From Pseudoalteromonas rubra (lineage in GTDB: Bacteria; Pseudomonadota; Gammaproteobacteria; Enterobacterales; Alteromonadaceae), in assembly GCF_005887115.1 (NCBI RefSeq), contig NZ_PNCJ01000030.1, positions 1 through 64,000 of the forward strand: a DNA stretch of 64,000 nucleotides. Direction: 5' to 3'. The notes under the pieces are model-generated. The model was not told the origin of the DNA, did not search any database, and saw only the letters and a program-made list of their open reading frames with translations. Of this stretch, positions 53,069 through 62,914 are shown piece after piece. The position numbers and the translations under genes are program-made. Numbering within the stretch: position 1 is the stretch's first letter; every line of letters starts with the position of its first letter.

Positions 53069-55186
53069 TTAAATTGAATACTTGATATTAAATGAAACAA
53101 AGTCACGGTCTGAGAATGTATTGGTCTTACCACCACCCCAGAATGCGTTATAACCAAAGTCAAATGACCAGGCATTTTGATAACTGAAGTTTAGCGTCAT
53201 GCCCAGTGATTTACGGTCCTCAACAAACAAGAACATTGGGTCTGGCGTGATACCGTTAACATCGTGAGAAAACACAATGCGCGGCGACACATTGACACCG
53301 GCAAACAAGTTGTTGTATTCGCCTTTAGCAATAAGTCGATAACCCCAGGCAGATGCCGTTGGGAATGGATTCACCTCAGGACCATTTGAAATCGCCTTAT
53401 GGAGCAAGTCATACTCGTATTTCTTGACTCCTTCGATTGTGCCGCTTCGACCAGTTCCGGCAACATTCAAACGTAACTCATCATAACTCGGCATATCTTT
53501 AATGGTTACACCACCTACTTCACCAACCAATGCCCAACTATCCGCCCCCAAAGAAGGGCCGAACAAATGTGTAGCGGTAAACTGTAGTTGCATGGTGTCT
53601 TTCAATATATAGCCCTGTGCAATTTCGCCAGGATTAACATAAGCGGTTTGGTCGCCCTGACTCAACTGAGACAGGCCTGAAACATCTTCGCGTATGCCAG
53701 CCAATGCAAGCTGCTCCAACATACCCGCATAAAGTAGCTCTACATCATCGATCTGAAGCGGCTCGTCCTGACGATATGCAAATTCACCAGAAAACGCCGT
53801 CTCACCGATAGCGGTATTAAAGCTCAAACCGTATAGTTTGATATCTTCAGGATATTCGATCAGGCCCTGAGTAAAGGCATTCAGATTAGTGAAATTCTCA
53901 GCATCGAGCGTATTGTTTTTAATGTAGTCGAGATCAGCAGCAATAGCCTGAGCAGTGAAATCAGACGCTTTACCAGAAATCAGCGGTCGACGCGCATGAT
54001 AATTAATGTAGTAAAGGGCAAACTCAGTATCATTTAGTTCAGGCGCAAACATGCCTAAACGGATACCAAACTGACCACTGTCTTTTGGCTCTTTCTTACC
54101 GTTATGACCTTTACCCTTAAGAGCTACTTTGGTTGGATAAGCCAGGTACATCGACGTTAATTGAGAAATAGCTTCTTCACTTTTCAGTACATTTTCGTCA
54201 GTAACATCCAAGCCTTGAGCTGCTAATGCCCCCATCCAGTTTGTATGCAAGTTATTAAGCGCTTCCGTCAGGTGAGCCAAATCAATATCAGGGTTAGCGG
54301 TAAAACCGAGCTGAATATTCTGGTTGTAGCCATTTTCAGAAGCAAAGTCGTTTGTAGAGAAATAACTGCCCGTCGCCGGAAGACGCGTTTCATGCCACTC
54401 ATACTGGTAAAACGCTTCAAGCGTCACATTGTCTGTCAAGCCCAGAGACGCCCACAGCATGCCAACAGGAATGAAGGCTTCTTTAAGTTCCGCACCAGGC
54501 GCTTTTAAACGATCAATATCAACAGGGTTTACGTTAATGCCGTGACTGATCAGGGTACTTTCACCCCAGTTGACAACCTGACGACCCAGCCTTACGGACA
54601 ACGGGTTTTGACCACCATTGAGATCAAAATCAGCCCAGACGAATGCATCTAACAAACGAAAGTCTGAACACACTTGCTCCTTGGTATTGTCATCCGCGCA
54701 GGGATCCACTTTTTGACCTGATACTGGGTTGGTGTATGCAAAATCACCGTCTTCCATTGCGAAATCTTTGAAATACATGAAGCGAGAGAAGAAACCGTAG
54801 TTGTCCTTCGTAATGCCAAGTTCATGTGTCCCTTTTAGCAACTGAGAAAACGTGTCACCTGCGTCGAAGTTTAAATCGCCTGCATCACCGTTATTTGAGT
54901 ATGCACCCTGCTGCGACCAGATCTGAGAAGATGAGTAAATGGTGTTGCCTAAAGAGGCGTTATAACCGGTCCAGTTGTAGCGTGGATGATTACTTTTACC
55001 AATATGGTCAAAATCGCGATCTTCTACACGAATACTCTGACCATAAGAAAACGTAGAATCAAAGGTTACATCAAAATCACCAACTTGGAACGTGGCGGCT
55101 TGCGCAGCAGTGCCAGCGACACCAAGACATGCTGCACTTAGGCCCAGCATTATCTTGTTCTTCACAAAGCGCGATGTTTTTATCAT
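53069..55186 (-). CDS. DUF1302 family outer-membrane protein
   Basis: A 705-residue exported protein of DUF1302. A signal peptide ends near AAQA-ATFQVG (about residue 30). The mature part opens with the family-typical DVTFDSTFSYGQSIRV and RDFDHIGKS and NGDAGDLNFDAGD blocks and continues as amphipathic beta strands to the end (FVSFNIKYSI), consistent with a barrel. It is the first gene of the operon and follows an 18-bp near-palindrome near its promoter. Members are found in hydrocarbon-, steroid- and lipid-using bacteria, so a lipid or hydrophobic-compound channel is plausible; this is inference. Confidence 0.85.
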   Translation of the reverse strand: MIKTSRFVKNKIMLGLSAACLGVAGTAAQAATFQVGDFDVTFDSTFSYGQSIRVEDRDFDHIGKSNHPRYNWTGYNASLGNTIYSSSQIWSQQGAYSNNGDAGDLNFDAGDTFSQLLKGTHELGITKDNYGFFSRFMYFKDFAMEDGDFAYTNPVSGQKVDPCADDNTKEQVCSDFRLLDAFVWADFDLNGGQNPLSVRLGRQVVNWGESTLISHGINVNPVDIDRLKAPGAELKEAFIPVGMLWASLGLTDNVTLEAFYQYEWHETRLPATGSYFSTNDFASENGYNQNIQLGFTANPDIDLAHLTEALNNLHTNWMGALAAQGLDVTDENVLKSEEAISQLTSMYLAYPTKVALKGKGHNGKKEPKDSGQFGIRLGMFAPELNDTEFALYYINYHARRPLISGKASDFTAQAIAADLDYIKNNTLDAENFTNLNAFTQGLIEYPEDIKLYGLSFNTAIGETAFSGEFAYRQDEPLQIDDVELLYAGMLEQLALAGIREDVSGLSQLSQGDQTAYVNPGEIAQGYILKDTMQLQFTATHLFGPSLGADSWALVGEVGGVTIKDMPSYDELRLNVAGTGRSGTIEGVKKYEYDLLHKAISNGPEVNPFPTASAWGYRLIAKGEYNNLFAGVNVSPRIVFSHDVNGITPDPMFLFVEDRKSLGMTLNFSYQNAWSFDFGYNAFWGGGKTNTFSDRDFVSFNIKYSI

Positions 55187-55325
55187 TATTTCTCCCCCCT
55201 TTGGCGGGTAATTCTTATCAAGTTATTGTTTTTTGTTGTCGTAACGATAGAAGCGATAGCTTTAAATTACAAATAATACGCGTCTGATCGGTGCATTTTT
55301 ATCTCATTGGAGCGCATTTCACTCA

Positions 55326-55378
55326 TGGTAAGACGTCCTACCAGAGTAGTTATAACACGTAATTTAAGTTTAAAACAA
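55326..55378 (-). promoter_or_regulatory. Promoter and 18-bp operator for the DUF1302 operon
   Basis: On the minus strand a -35 TTGTTT (55373-55378) and a -10 TATAAC (55349-55354) are 18 bp apart. Directly downstream, at 55326-55343, lies TGGTAGGACGTCTTACCA, palindromic apart from one mismatched pair, about 140 nt before the start codon. The position (just after the transcription start) fits a repressor site. The half site TGGTA is reminiscent of GntR/FadR-type operators, without identifying the protein. Confidence 0.6.
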
Positions 55379-55422
55379 ACCGATTTAACAAAAATACTTT
55401 ATGTCTCGTCGCATAATTGTCA

Positions 55423-55644
55423 TCAAACTACTTTTTCCAACGCTACGAAGCGGTTATTTTCATCAAGCAGTAAACGAAAGCGCCCACGGACCCCTAAACT
55501 TGAGACATGCCGACGGATATGATGCGCGGGAAAGCGGATCCGCTTCCCACCATCCTCAACGACCTGTATAAACTCAACGTGTCCATGGTAATACGCCATA
55601 CACTGTTCATGGCTCAAATCCATGTAAAAGTAATACTCATGCAT
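55423..55644 (-). CDS. DUF2835 family protein
   Basis: A 73-residue protein of DUF2835, a small gammaproteobacterial family of unknown function. The conserved features are visible: an N-terminal YYFYMDLSHEQCMAYY strand-helix, GKRIRFPAHHIRRHV, and the closing GVRGRFRLLLDENNRFVALEKV. It lies 42 nt downstream of pepN on the same strand, the usual position for this family, and is separated from the DUF1302 operon by that operon's promoter. Confidence 0.9.
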   Translation of the reverse strand: MHEYYFYMDLSHEQCMAYYHGHVEFIQVVEDGGKRIRFPAHHIRRHVSSLGVRGRFRLLLDENNRFVALEKVV

Positions 55645-55686
55645 TGTGTGGATAAAAACCTTTACATATCACAACTAAAAGCGCCG

Positions 55687-58278
55687 TTAGTTCAGCGCTT
55701 TGTCGATTTTTTCGTACAAGTCATCACTCAATTCAGGCAATCGTGCTAATTTCTCTAACTGTGCTTTCATCAGGCCCTGTCGGGTATCATCAAAACGTTT
55801 AAAAGACAGTAAGGGAGTGATGATCCTGGCAGCATTTTGCGGGTTTACCTGATTTAGCTCTGCGATTAAATCGCCAAGCAACGCATAGCCCTGGCCATCT
55901 TCGCGATGGAAGTGACGCGGATTAGTGCGAGTGAAAGCACCTATGAGTGCTCGCACGCGATTTGGGTTTGCTTTGTCAAAACAGGGATGGGTATAAAGTG
56001 ACAGAATGTTGTCTATGCAGTTGTCATCGCGTCGACTTGCCTGCAAGGCAAACCATTTGTCCATTACCAACAGATCTGACTGCCACTGTTTATCAAAATC
56101 GTCTAACAACAACTGCGTCAGTACGTGCTGGCCATTCACAGCAGCTCTGAGTGCTCCCAGTTTTAATGTCATGTTGTGGCTTTCACTTTGCGCCTGTATC
56201 CAGCCTTGGATCTGCGAGTCCGATACTTGAGCAAGATAAAACAAGCATTTGTTTTTCATTGTGCGAATAGCCACAGCTTTAGCGTCAAGGCTACCGTCAT
56301 CCTGGAGCTTAGAATAGGTTGCACACCAGGCTGGCTTAAGTTGTTCTGCTATTTGGTACTCTACGGTAGAAATAGCCTGGTCCAGCTGTGCGACTGGAAC
56401 CGGGGTATAGTCTGCACTGAGCGCGTCAAACCCGGGGACGGTAAATAGCTCAGCTAAAATTGATAAATCACCGCTGAGATCATCAAGTAACAGAGTCAGT
56501 GCTTGCGTCAAACATTCGGGCAACTGATACTCAGAAAACATCTGTGTGTTTACCAGCGCCTTAATTTCCGCTTTGTAAAGTTGCTGAATGGCTTCCCAAC
56601 GCGCGTAATCGCTGCTTGCATACTTGGCAATATGGAGCAATTGGTGCTGCTGATAATCGTAACTCAATAAACAAGGTGCTGAGAATCCTTCAAGTAACAC
56701 AATCACAGGCTCGCTGTCGAGTCCACAGAATACAAAGCTCTGTTGTTTCTCGGTCAACTCTATGACTTTGCCCTGTTTGGCAATCGACTCAGGTACCGTA
56801 ATGACCTGCCCTTGCTTATCAAGCAGCTCTATAGCAACCGGAATATGCAGTGGGGCTTCTACCGGATCATTATCCGCGTGGCTTTGCGCCAGATGGAGTG
56901 TAAACTCCCCTTGTTGTTCATCAAAACTTGTGCGAGCACTGACCTTTGGCGTGCCAACCTGGTTATACCAGAGTTTAAACTGGCTTAAATCTTTACCATT
57001 AGCATCACTCATGGCGGCTACAAAGTCATCACAGGTCACAGCCTGTCCATCGTGACGCTCAAAGTAGAGCTTCATACCCTGCTGAAAACCTGCCTCACCC
57101 AATATAGTGTGCATCATTCTGATCACTTCAGCGCCTTTGTTATACACAGTGACGGTGTAGAAATTATTCATTTCGATCACTTGCTGTGGTCTGATTGGAT
57201 GCGCCATAGGCCCCGCGTCCTCAGCAAACTGATGTGTACGGACTGTATTGACGGCATCTATCCGGTTCAGAGCGCGAGAGCCCAGGTCACTACTGAATTC
57301 CTGATCACGAAATACCGTAAGACCCTCTTTTAGGCTCAGCTGAAACCAATCCCGACAGGTCACACGGTTACCTGTCCAATTGTGAAAATACTCGTGACCG
57401 ACAATAGACTCTATGATATGGAAATCCCGATCTGTTGCAGTCTCCTGATTTGCCAGTACACAAGCACTATTGAAAACATTCAGACCTTTGTTCTCCATCG
57501 CGCCCATATTGAAGAAGTCGACCGCCACTATCATATAAATATCGAGGTCGTATTCCAGGTCAAAGCGTTGTTCATCCCAGGCCATAGCCTTTTTCAAAGA
57601 AGTCATTGCATGCGGTGCTTTGCTCAGATTTCCTTTATCAACGAACAGCTGTAAATCAACTTTACGCCCTGTACGTGTTTCAAAGTGATCCGTCAGTACA
57701 TCGAAATCCCCTGCCACTAAAGCAAAAAGATAAGAAGGCTTTTTAAAGGGATCTTCCCAGCACACATAATGACGGCCATCTGATAATTCGCCACTGTCTA
57801 CCTTGTTACCGTTTGATAGAAGATACGGCATTTGTTTAGGGCCAATTATTTTTACATTGTAGGTCGTCAGTACGTCAGGACGATCCAGGAAGTAAGTTAT
57901 CTTACGAAACCCCTCAGCCTCACATTGCGTGCAATAAGCGCCATCTGACAGATACAAACCTTCCAGTGATGTGTTTGCTCCCGGTGAAATGGTATTAACA
58001 ATTTCAATTTCAGCGCGCTTACCCAGCCCGAATAACTCCAGGCCCGTATCGTGTAACCTATAATTGGTGTGCACTTGTCCATCTACATGCACTGAGTTTA
58101 ATGTCAATTCAACGCCATCTAGCATTACAGAGCTAGCGTCGCCCTGTGCATTTAGTATAAACCGGGCAGTTACCTTAGTATGCTGCGGATCCAGTTCAAA
58201 CGTTAGGGAGAGGTTTTCAACTGCATGTGTGGGCGGCTGATAATCATGCAGGTATTTGGCCTGAGGTTTTGAGGTCAT
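55687..58278 (-). CDS. pepN: Aminopeptidase N
   Basis: A cytoplasmic M1 zinc aminopeptidase that removes N-terminal residues from peptides after proteasome-like cleavage. The 863-residue length matches E. coli PepN. Residues 259-263 are GAMEN, and the zinc site is H295-E296-xxx-H299 in VGHEYFHNW with E318 in LKEGLTVFRD. The C-terminal helical domain follows. The start at 58276-58278 with AGGAA upstream replaces a longer open frame that lacks support. DUF2835 follows it. Confidence 0.97.
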   Translation of the reverse strand: MTSKPQAKYLHDYQPPTHAVENLSLTFELDPQHTKVTARFILNAQGDASSVMLDGVELTLNSVHVDGQVHTNYRLHDTGLELFGLGKRAEIEIVNTISPGANTSLEGLYLSDGAYCTQCEAEGFRKITYFLDRPDVLTTYNVKIIGPKQMPYLLSNGNKVDSGELSDGRHYVCWEDPFKKPSYLFALVAGDFDVLTDHFETRTGRKVDLQLFVDKGNLSKAPHAMTSLKKAMAWDEQRFDLEYDLDIYMIVAVDFFNMGAMENKGLNVFNSACVLANQETATDRDFHIIESIVGHEYFHNWTGNRVTCRDWFQLSLKEGLTVFRDQEFSSDLGSRALNRIDAVNTVRTHQFAEDAGPMAHPIRPQQVIEMNNFYTVTVYNKGAEVIRMMHTILGEAGFQQGMKLYFERHDGQAVTCDDFVAAMSDANGKDLSQFKLWYNQVGTPKVSARTSFDEQQGEFTLHLAQSHADNDPVEAPLHIPVAIELLDKQGQVITVPESIAKQGKVIELTEKQQSFVFCGLDSEPVIVLLEGFSAPCLLSYDYQQHQLLHIAKYASSDYARWEAIQQLYKAEIKALVNTQMFSEYQLPECLTQALTLLLDDLSGDLSILAELFTVPGFDALSADYTPVPVAQLDQAISTVEYQIAEQLKPAWCATYSKLQDDGSLDAKAVAIRTMKNKCLFYLAQVSDSQIQGWIQAQSESHNMTLKLGALRAAVNGQHVLTQLLLDDFDKQWQSDLLVMDKWFALQASRRDDNCIDNILSLYTHPCFDKANPNRVRALIGAFTRTNPRHFHREDGQGYALLGDLIAELNQVNPQNAARIITPLLSFKRFDDTRQGLMKAQLEKLARLPELSDDLYEKIDKALN

Positions 58279-58418
58279 GACAATTCCTATTATCAATTTA
58301 CATTTGCTACAGTGCGTGTGGCGCGGCGAGGCAAAATGAAAAAATGAGTACAAATCAATATCTTTATTGTAGAACGGCCTGCGCTGAGGGCAAAGGGATT
58401 TATGAATTACAGACGCGC

Positions 58419-58448
58419 AAAAACGCCTCAAATTAAGTGAGGCGTTTT
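58419..58448 (-). terminator. Intrinsic terminator after nhaC
   Basis: A perfect 11-bp stem (aaaacgcctca with tgaggcgtttt) around a seven-base loop, 23 nt beyond the nhaC stop, with T-runs on both sides. Confidence 0.85.
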
Positions 58449-58470
58449 GTTTAACGTTGTGTATTGCTAA

Positions 58471-59946
58471 TTACGACGCGTTAGCTGGGGTTTCGGCCTG
58501 CTGCATTGACTTTGGCTTAATTTTCAAAATCTTAATACCCAGATATGCATAGACTATTGCCAGGAATGGGTTGATCAAGTTGAAGAATGCATAGACGGCA
58601 TAATCCAGAGGGTTAATCAACAGTACACTTTGCATATAAGCACCACAGGTATTCCAAGGGATAAGTGGACTTGTAATCGTTCCACCATCCTCAAGGGTTC
58701 TGGACAGATTGACACTGCGCAGGCCCCGCTGCTTGTATTCTTCTTTAAACATGCGTCCCGGGACTACGATTGCAATGTATTGGTCAGCTGCCACCAGATT
58801 AGTACCAAAACACGTTGCGACGGTTGAAGCGATTAATGAACCTGTGCTTTTCGCAACCTTAAGTATGCTCTTAACAAACAGCTCAAGTAGCCCCGTTTTC
58901 TCCATGATAGCGCCAAACATCAAAGCCGTCATGACCAGCCAGGTTGTCGTCAACATGCTTGACATGCCGCCGCCACTAAGCAGATCGTCCATTTTAGCAT
59001 TACCTGTTTCCAGGCTGAATCCATCAAAGAAAGTAGCCCAAATCAGTTTGAAGTGACTGACCAGCACACCTTCATCAGGGTTGACCTGACTCGCGATTAA
59101 ATCTCCCTGAAATAATAGCGCCCAGATTGCACCAATCACAGCACCGATAGAGATGGCAGGAAAAGCTGGCATTTTTTTAATCGCCAGTGCAAGTAGAATG
59201 ATCAGGGGTACCAGATTCACCAGACCAATATTAAAGTTTGTTTCAAGAATTGCAGCGATCTCATCGATTTTGCCGGATTCGCTCGATACATCGGCATTGA
59301 AACCCATGATGATAAAGATAATCAGGGCAATGACAAAGCTTGGTACTGTGGTCCACAACATATGCTGAATATGCTCGAACAAGTCACTACCAGCTACCGC
59401 AGGCGCCAAATTGGTTGTTTCTGAAAGCGGTGATAATTTGTCACCGAAATAAGCACCGGAGATCACGGCACCGGCGGTAACCACCGGATCAAGTCCAAGA
59501 CCATTGGCGACACCGAGTAACGCCACACCTATCGTTGCAGCTGTGGTCCAGGAGCTTCCGATGCTCATTGCCACAATGCCGCAGATCAAACAACCCGCAG
59601 CATAAAACCAGGAGGGGTGGATTATTTGCAAACCATAGTAGATCAAGGTTGGTACAGTGCCCGAAAGTAGCCAAGTGCCAATTAATGCACCTACCATGAG
59701 TAGAATAAGAATCGCACCTAAAGAGATGGTTATCCCTTTAATCATTGCCTCTTCGAGTGTTTTCCAGGTAAAACCATTCTTAAGACCTATCAGCGCGGCT
59801 GTAAAGGTAGCAAATAGCAGGGCTATCTGGTTTGGCCCCGAAGAAGAGTTATCGCCATACAGGTATACTGCAGCACCTAATAAGCTGACCAATACCACAA
59901 TAGGAATAAAGGCATCTAAATAGGATGCTTGTTTTTGTTGTCTCAA
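58471..59946 (-). CDS. nhaC: Na+/H+ antiporter NhaC
   Basis: A 491-residue inner-membrane antiporter of the NhaC family that expels Na+ against protons, expected in a marine organism. It has about eleven or twelve transmembrane segments, the GSSWTTAATIGVALLG and AYFGDKLSPLSETTNLAPA motifs near residues 130-195, and the second-half LVAADQYIAIVVPGRMF and LIPWNTCGAYMQ. The start codon is TTG (59944-59946) with AAGGAG upstream. It is monocistronic between two terminators. The other NhaC-family gene (11802) is more divergent. Confidence 0.9.
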   Translation of the reverse strand: MRQQKQASYLDAFIPIVVLVSLLGAAVYLYGDNSSSGPNQIALLFATFTAALIGLKNGFTWKTLEEAMIKGITISLGAILILLMVGALIGTWLLSGTVPTLIYYGLQIIHPSWFYAAGCLICGIVAMSIGSSWTTAATIGVALLGVANGLGLDPVVTAGAVISGAYFGDKLSPLSETTNLAPAVAGSDLFEHIQHMLWTTVPSFVIALIIFIIMGFNADVSSESGKIDEIAAILETNFNIGLVNLVPLIILLALAIKKMPAFPAISIGAVIGAIWALLFQGDLIASQVNPDEGVLVSHFKLIWATFFDGFSLETGNAKMDDLLSGGGMSSMLTTTWLVMTALMFGAIMEKTGLLELFVKSILKVAKSTGSLIASTVATCFGTNLVAADQYIAIVVPGRMFKEEYKQRGLRSVNLSRTLEDGGTITSPLIPWNTCGAYMQSVLLINPLDYAVYAFFNLINPFLAIVYAYLGIKILKIKPKSMQQAETPANAS

Positions 59947-60121
59947 ACCAGAATACTCCTTCGCACTTAATGGAGTGCTTTATTATTATCTCTGTCGGGT
60001 CAGTTCAATGTTAAGCACAACACGTGAATCTGCGCCCAAGACAGCGCCAGGCATATTCCTGCCCGACTATTTTTAATATTGCAGCTGACAATAATAACAA
60101 ATTTCCCACGCACTGGTAACG

Positions 60122-60146
60122 AAAAAAGGCGCTCAATGCGCCTTTT
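60122..60146 (-). terminator. Intrinsic terminator after prc
   Basis: A 10-bp stem (aaaaaggcgc with gcgcctttt) around tcaat, 42 nt beyond the prc stop, with A and T runs on the two sides. Confidence 0.85.
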
Positions 60147-60187
60147 CATAGTTTAGCCTTCTGTACGTCTTATTTGCAACCAGAGAC

Positions 60188-62224
60188 TCAGTCACTTGCC
60201 TCGTTTTTTGCCAGGCGACCATAGTTGATCATATCTTGTGTGATCAGTGCTGCTTCTTCCAGGTATGGGTCCAGCTCTGCGATGATATCTGGTACATCGT
60301 CCAGGTCTTTCACCGGCTCCTGACCTAAGCGCTTAAGGCGCTCATTGGTACGCTTCAGCGCACGCTCGTCACGCTCCTCACGCTCTTTCGTGCGCTCAGC
60401 TTCAACCAGAGAAATCGAGATATCGTCTTTTTGGGCTTTATATCGCGCAATGTCGTCGTAAACGTAAGCAAACTCTGGCTCTTTGGCTATTCGCAAACCA
60501 TGGCGTTCATTCAAGTACGCAATGGTTGGATTTAAATCATCCAACTGTTGATACTTAGCCCTGACAATACTGTCCCAAGGCAGAGCATTATCTTCCTGGC
60601 TCTCGCCCCACTCTGCTGGTTCAACCGCAGACGGTAGTAAAATATCCGGAATTACGCCTTTGTTTTGTGTACTGCCGCCATCAATACGATAGAACTTGGC
60701 AATAGTATAGGTAATACTGCCTAGCGCGTTGTCGAACAGATCATAGGTTTTTCTGAGGCCTCTATGTTGCTGGACTGTGCCTTTACCAAAAGTCTGTTCG
60801 CCAATAACCACAGCACGCCCATAATCCTGCATCGCTGCTGCAAAGATTTCTGAAGCAGACGCACTGTAACGGTCAACCAGTACAGTTAATGGGCCGTTAT
60901 AATAGGTTACTCCATCACTGTCTTTCTGCGCCTCAACACGGTTGTATGCGGTATGGATCTGGACTATCGGGCCTTTGTCTATAAATAAACCGGACAACTG
61001 AGTGGCCTCATACAGGGAGCCACCACCATTCTGTCTGAGGTCAACGATAATCCCATCAACATTTTGTTCTTTAAGCTTTTCAAGCTCTTTTTTCACATCT
61101 TTCGACAGATTATTGTAAAAGCTTGGGATCTCTATCACGCCTATTTTGCTGGTGAGATCTGAGTATTTAGCTTCGAATATTTCCGATTTTGCGGCTCTGT
61201 CCTCAAGGCGTATCTTATCTCGGACGATCTCAACCACCTTAGGTGCACCGTGAGTATCACTTCCCTTAAGGTACTGCAGCCTTACTTTGGTCCCTTTAGG
61301 TCCTTTGATGAGATCAACGACATCATCAAGACGCCAGCCAATCACATCAACAAATTCTTCGCCATCTTGTGCAACACCTACAATGCGGTCATCTGGCTTA
61401 ATCTTTTCCGTCTTATCAGCTGGACCGCCAGGTACCAGGCTGCGGATGATGGTGTAATCTTCATCGTAACCAAGTACTGCACCGATACCTTCAAGTTCAA
61501 GCTCCATATCCATCTTAAACTGTTCGGCCCGACGAGGTGATAAATAAGAAGTGTGGGCTTCGATGCTACGTGCAAAAGCATTCATTACAATTTGAAATGC
61601 ATCTTCATTGTTGGTCTGTACCAGACGTTTGATGGTATTTTTGTAACGCTTGGTCAGAACTTCTTTGATACCAGCCCAGTCTTTACCTGTCAGTTTTAAG
61701 CGCAGCGCATCAGATTTAACACGCTGTCGCCAGTACTCATCCAACTCGGCCTGAGTCGTGGCGAATTGCATGTCTTCTCTGTCAAATACAAATTCGTCTG
61801 GTTTATCAAACTTCATTTCTGTATCTAACAGAGAAATTGCATAATTAAAGCGCTCATAGCGACGTTGCATACTGTCGTTGAACATAGCAAAAGCAAAATC
61901 GAGCTTGCCCTTTTTTAAAGCGTCGTCGAATTGCTTTTTATAGCCTGAGTACTTGTCAATGTCAGACTGCAGGAAAAGAGACTTGTTGTAATCGAGGTTT
62001 TCGATATATCGGTCAAATATCTGCTCCGACAACGCATCGTCTAGCTTAAAGCGCTTATAGTGTTCACGAGTAAATTTACTGGTTACCCTTTTGGTTGCCG
62101 TCGCATGCTGGATTTCAGGTTCCAATATGGGAATATCTTTTTCCGTCACCGTCTGTGTTGCAGCTGAACACACGCCAGATACAAACAGTGCGATTACACC
62201 AACTAAAGGTAACTTATTACTCAT
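60188..62224 (-). CDS. prc: Tail-specific protease Prc
   Basis: A 678-residue periplasmic S41 protease that degrades or trims proteins from their C-terminus, for example penicillin-binding protein 3 and peptidoglycan hydrolases. A signal peptide ends near GVCSA-ATQ (about residue 22). A helical N-terminal domain precedes the PDZ domain (about 240-335) and the protease domain with the Ser in DRYSASASEIF and the Lys in TFGKGTVQ, the Ser-Lys dyad. The C-terminal helical domain (DUF3340-like) follows. It is 10 nt after proQ, the same order as E. coli. Confidence 0.96.
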   Translation of the reverse strand: MSNKLPLVGVIALFVSGVCSAATQTVTEKDIPILEPEIQHATATKRVTSKFTREHYKRFKLDDALSEQIFDRYIENLDYNKSLFLQSDIDKYSGYKKQFDDALKKGKLDFAFAMFNDSMQRRYERFNYAISLLDTEMKFDKPDEFVFDREDMQFATTQAELDEYWRQRVKSDALRLKLTGKDWAGIKEVLTKRYKNTIKRLVQTNNEDAFQIVMNAFARSIEAHTSYLSPRRAEQFKMDMELELEGIGAVLGYDEDYTIIRSLVPGGPADKTEKIKPDDRIVGVAQDGEEFVDVIGWRLDDVVDLIKGPKGTKVRLQYLKGSDTHGAPKVVEIVRDKIRLEDRAAKSEIFEAKYSDLTSKIGVIEIPSFYNNLSKDVKKELEKLKEQNVDGIIVDLRQNGGGSLYEATQLSGLFIDKGPIVQIHTAYNRVEAQKDSDGVTYYNGPLTVLVDRYSASASEIFAAAMQDYGRAVVIGEQTFGKGTVQQHRGLRKTYDLFDNALGSITYTIAKFYRIDGGSTQNKGVIPDILLPSAVEPAEWGESQEDNALPWDSIVRAKYQQLDDLNPTIAYLNERHGLRIAKEPEFAYVYDDIARYKAQKDDISISLVEAERTKEREERDERALKRTNERLKRLGQEPVKDLDDVPDIIAELDPYLEEAALITQDMINYGRLAKNEASD

Positions 62225-62234
62225 ACACGACTCC

Positions 62235-62906
62235 TTAAAGAATAAACAGGCTTTCTGCTTTGGTTTTAACTTGCATACCTGTCACTAACTCAACATGCAC
62301 TTCATCTTTGTTGACTTCTGTGATGGTTGCATTGACCAAAGCCTGTCCCAACTTCACTTTAACCTTATTATTTACCTTGACCTCATTTGCTGGCAGAGGT
62401 TCAACTTTCCCTGAACTACGACGCTGTTGCTGCTCAGGCTTAGCATTAACTTTAGCGTTTTTATTCCCGTGGCGGTGCTTGTTATCACCACGTGATTTGT
62501 AAGATTTTGTGTCACCATCGCGACGACGCTCGCCACGACCATCCTGTCTGGGACGTTGAGGCTTTTTACGTTTAGCCATTTTTGCACGAGATTCTTCCAG
62601 TGCTTTTTGCGCATGCTCTACGTGCTCTTGCTCAACCTTTTCAGCATCGTTACCGTCCAAATCAACACGAAACTCATTGTTGATAACGGCTTCTAAATAC
62701 CGCCAGGAAGAAGTGTACTTACGTAAAGCCTGTCGAACCTGAGTCTTACTGACCTTGTCAGACCCTTCGATTCTGGCAGCAATATCTTTAAATATGCCAA
62801 CCTTGAGCGGTTTAATACCGTCTTTTTGTTTAAAACACTGAGGAAACTCGGCGTATAAAAAGTCGAGAACCTCTTTGATATCTTTTAGCTTGTTTGTGGT
62901 TTCCAT
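62235..62906 (-). CDS. proQ: RNA chaperone ProQ
   Basis: A 223-residue RNA-binding protein that stabilises mRNA 3' ends and sRNAs. Residues 1-115 are the FinO-like domain (FLYAEFPQCF, PLKVGIFKDIA, VRQALRKYTSSWRYLEAV). A basic, disordered linker (Arg/Lys-rich, about 115-165) leads to the C-terminal Tudor-like domain (VKVKLGQALVNATITEVNKDEVHVELV). E. coli ProQ has the same layout. It sits directly before prc. Confidence 0.96.
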   Translation of the reverse strand: METTNKLKDIKEVLDFLYAEFPQCFKQKDGIKPLKVGIFKDIAARIEGSDKVSKTQVRQALRKYTSSWRYLEAVINNEFRVDLDGNDAEKVEQEHVEHAQKALEESRAKMAKRKKPQRPRQDGRGERRRDGDTKSYKSRGDNKHRHGNKNAKVNAKPEQQQRRSSGKVEPLPANEVKVNNKVKVKLGQALVNATITEVNKDEVHVELVTGMQVKTKAESLFIL

Positions 62907-62914
62907 GTCTAAAC

